DNA from: CAYZIC01 sp964478335
GTDB taxonomy: Bacteria > Verrucomicrobiota > Kiritimatiellia > RFP12 > DVOR01
Assembly (NCBI GenBank): GCA_964478335.1
Contig: CAYZIC010000060.1
Location: forward strand, 1-14,668
Direction of reading: 5' to 3'
Length of the DNA: 14,668 bases
The first letter of the stretch is position 1, and the number at the start of each line of letters is the position of its first letter. Under the pieces are notes generated by a model. The model worked only from the letters and a program-made list of their open reading frames with translations. It was not told where the DNA came from and made no database searches. This document shows, in pieces, positions 14,551 through 14,668 of this stretch. Position numbers and translations under genes: made by a program.

Positions 14551-14668
14551 GCATTGAGCTCGCTGCGCTCGCAAGACTGCCAGTAGAGGCCTTAGGGGCC
14601 GTCTGCCCCTAATACCCCGAGCCAGACGTGCCCGTCCGGCTACCGAACAAGTATGCACGCTCACCTCA
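14551..14668 (+). repeat. 118-base repeat block, copy 2 (touches the window edge)
   Basis: 115 of 118 bases match 7526-7643 with no gaps; both internal hairpins are kept (first at 14592-14612). The match continues to the last base of the window, so the true repeat may be longer here; in copy 1 the next bases are CACGCCGCAGG. Confidence 0.93.

Larger units (their letters stand above)
14459..14668. other. Gene-free stretch after fic, same repeat element as after mutS
   Basis: Starts with CTCGCTGCGCTCGC directly after the fic stop, then the 28-base repeat (14484-14511), hairpin AGAGGC/GCCTCT (14522-14542) and the 118-base block, which runs to the window edge. The layout mirrors 7443-7643. No gene or T-run terminator. 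Confidence 0.75.

Overview
The window looks like chromosomal DNA from a moderately GC-rich bacterium, most likely of the PVC superphylum (Verrucomicrobiota, Kiritimatiellota or Lentisphaerota). This placement is an inference. It rests on a PEP-CTERM protein (9473-10099), a secreted protein ending in the stress-sensitive-looking 'ESSTDLKNW ... FFRI' pattern common in verrucomicrobial secreted proteins (8026-8688), Shine-Dalgarno starts, and repeat-choked intergenic DNA. No phage, IS transposase, CRISPR array, tRNA or rRNA was seen.

Layout: a truncated minus-strand exported protein (1-48); a repeat-rich gap; a plus-strand housekeeping run guaB - dppF-like ATPase - alr - zinc-ribbon membrane protein - mutS (697-7442) with short gaps and no visible internal terminator; a repeat-rich gap with hairpin array A; a three-gene operon of exported proteins (8026-10099) with its own promoter, a tiny leader ORF and a strong terminator; a repeat-rich gap; a minus-strand YeiH-family membrane protein (10767-11738) with a near-consensus promoter; rpsL-rpsG (12097-12975) with a structured 5' leader and a strong terminator, and without fusA/tuf; a repeat-rich gap with hairpin array B; a Fic-domain protein (13442-14458) with a near-consensus promoter; and a repeat shared with the region after mutS.

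The most unusual material is noncoding. Five intergenic stretches are mosaics of short repeats and roughly twenty mini-hairpins. Nearly all of these have a three-base loop that reads GNA on one strand and is closed by C-G, which is the class known to make exceptionally stable single-stranded DNA mini-hairpins. Two ordered arrays (7773-7853 and 13103-13204) share hairpin order, an 8-base linker (TTCCCGCA) and 21/21/24-base spacing. They differ almost only in loops and in one compensated base pair, so structure rather than primary sequence appears to be kept. Separately, the rpsL leader (about 11952-12096) folds on paper into a closed multi-helix domain starting at the predicted transcription start, a candidate new ribosomal-protein leader RNA. 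All folding was done by eye.
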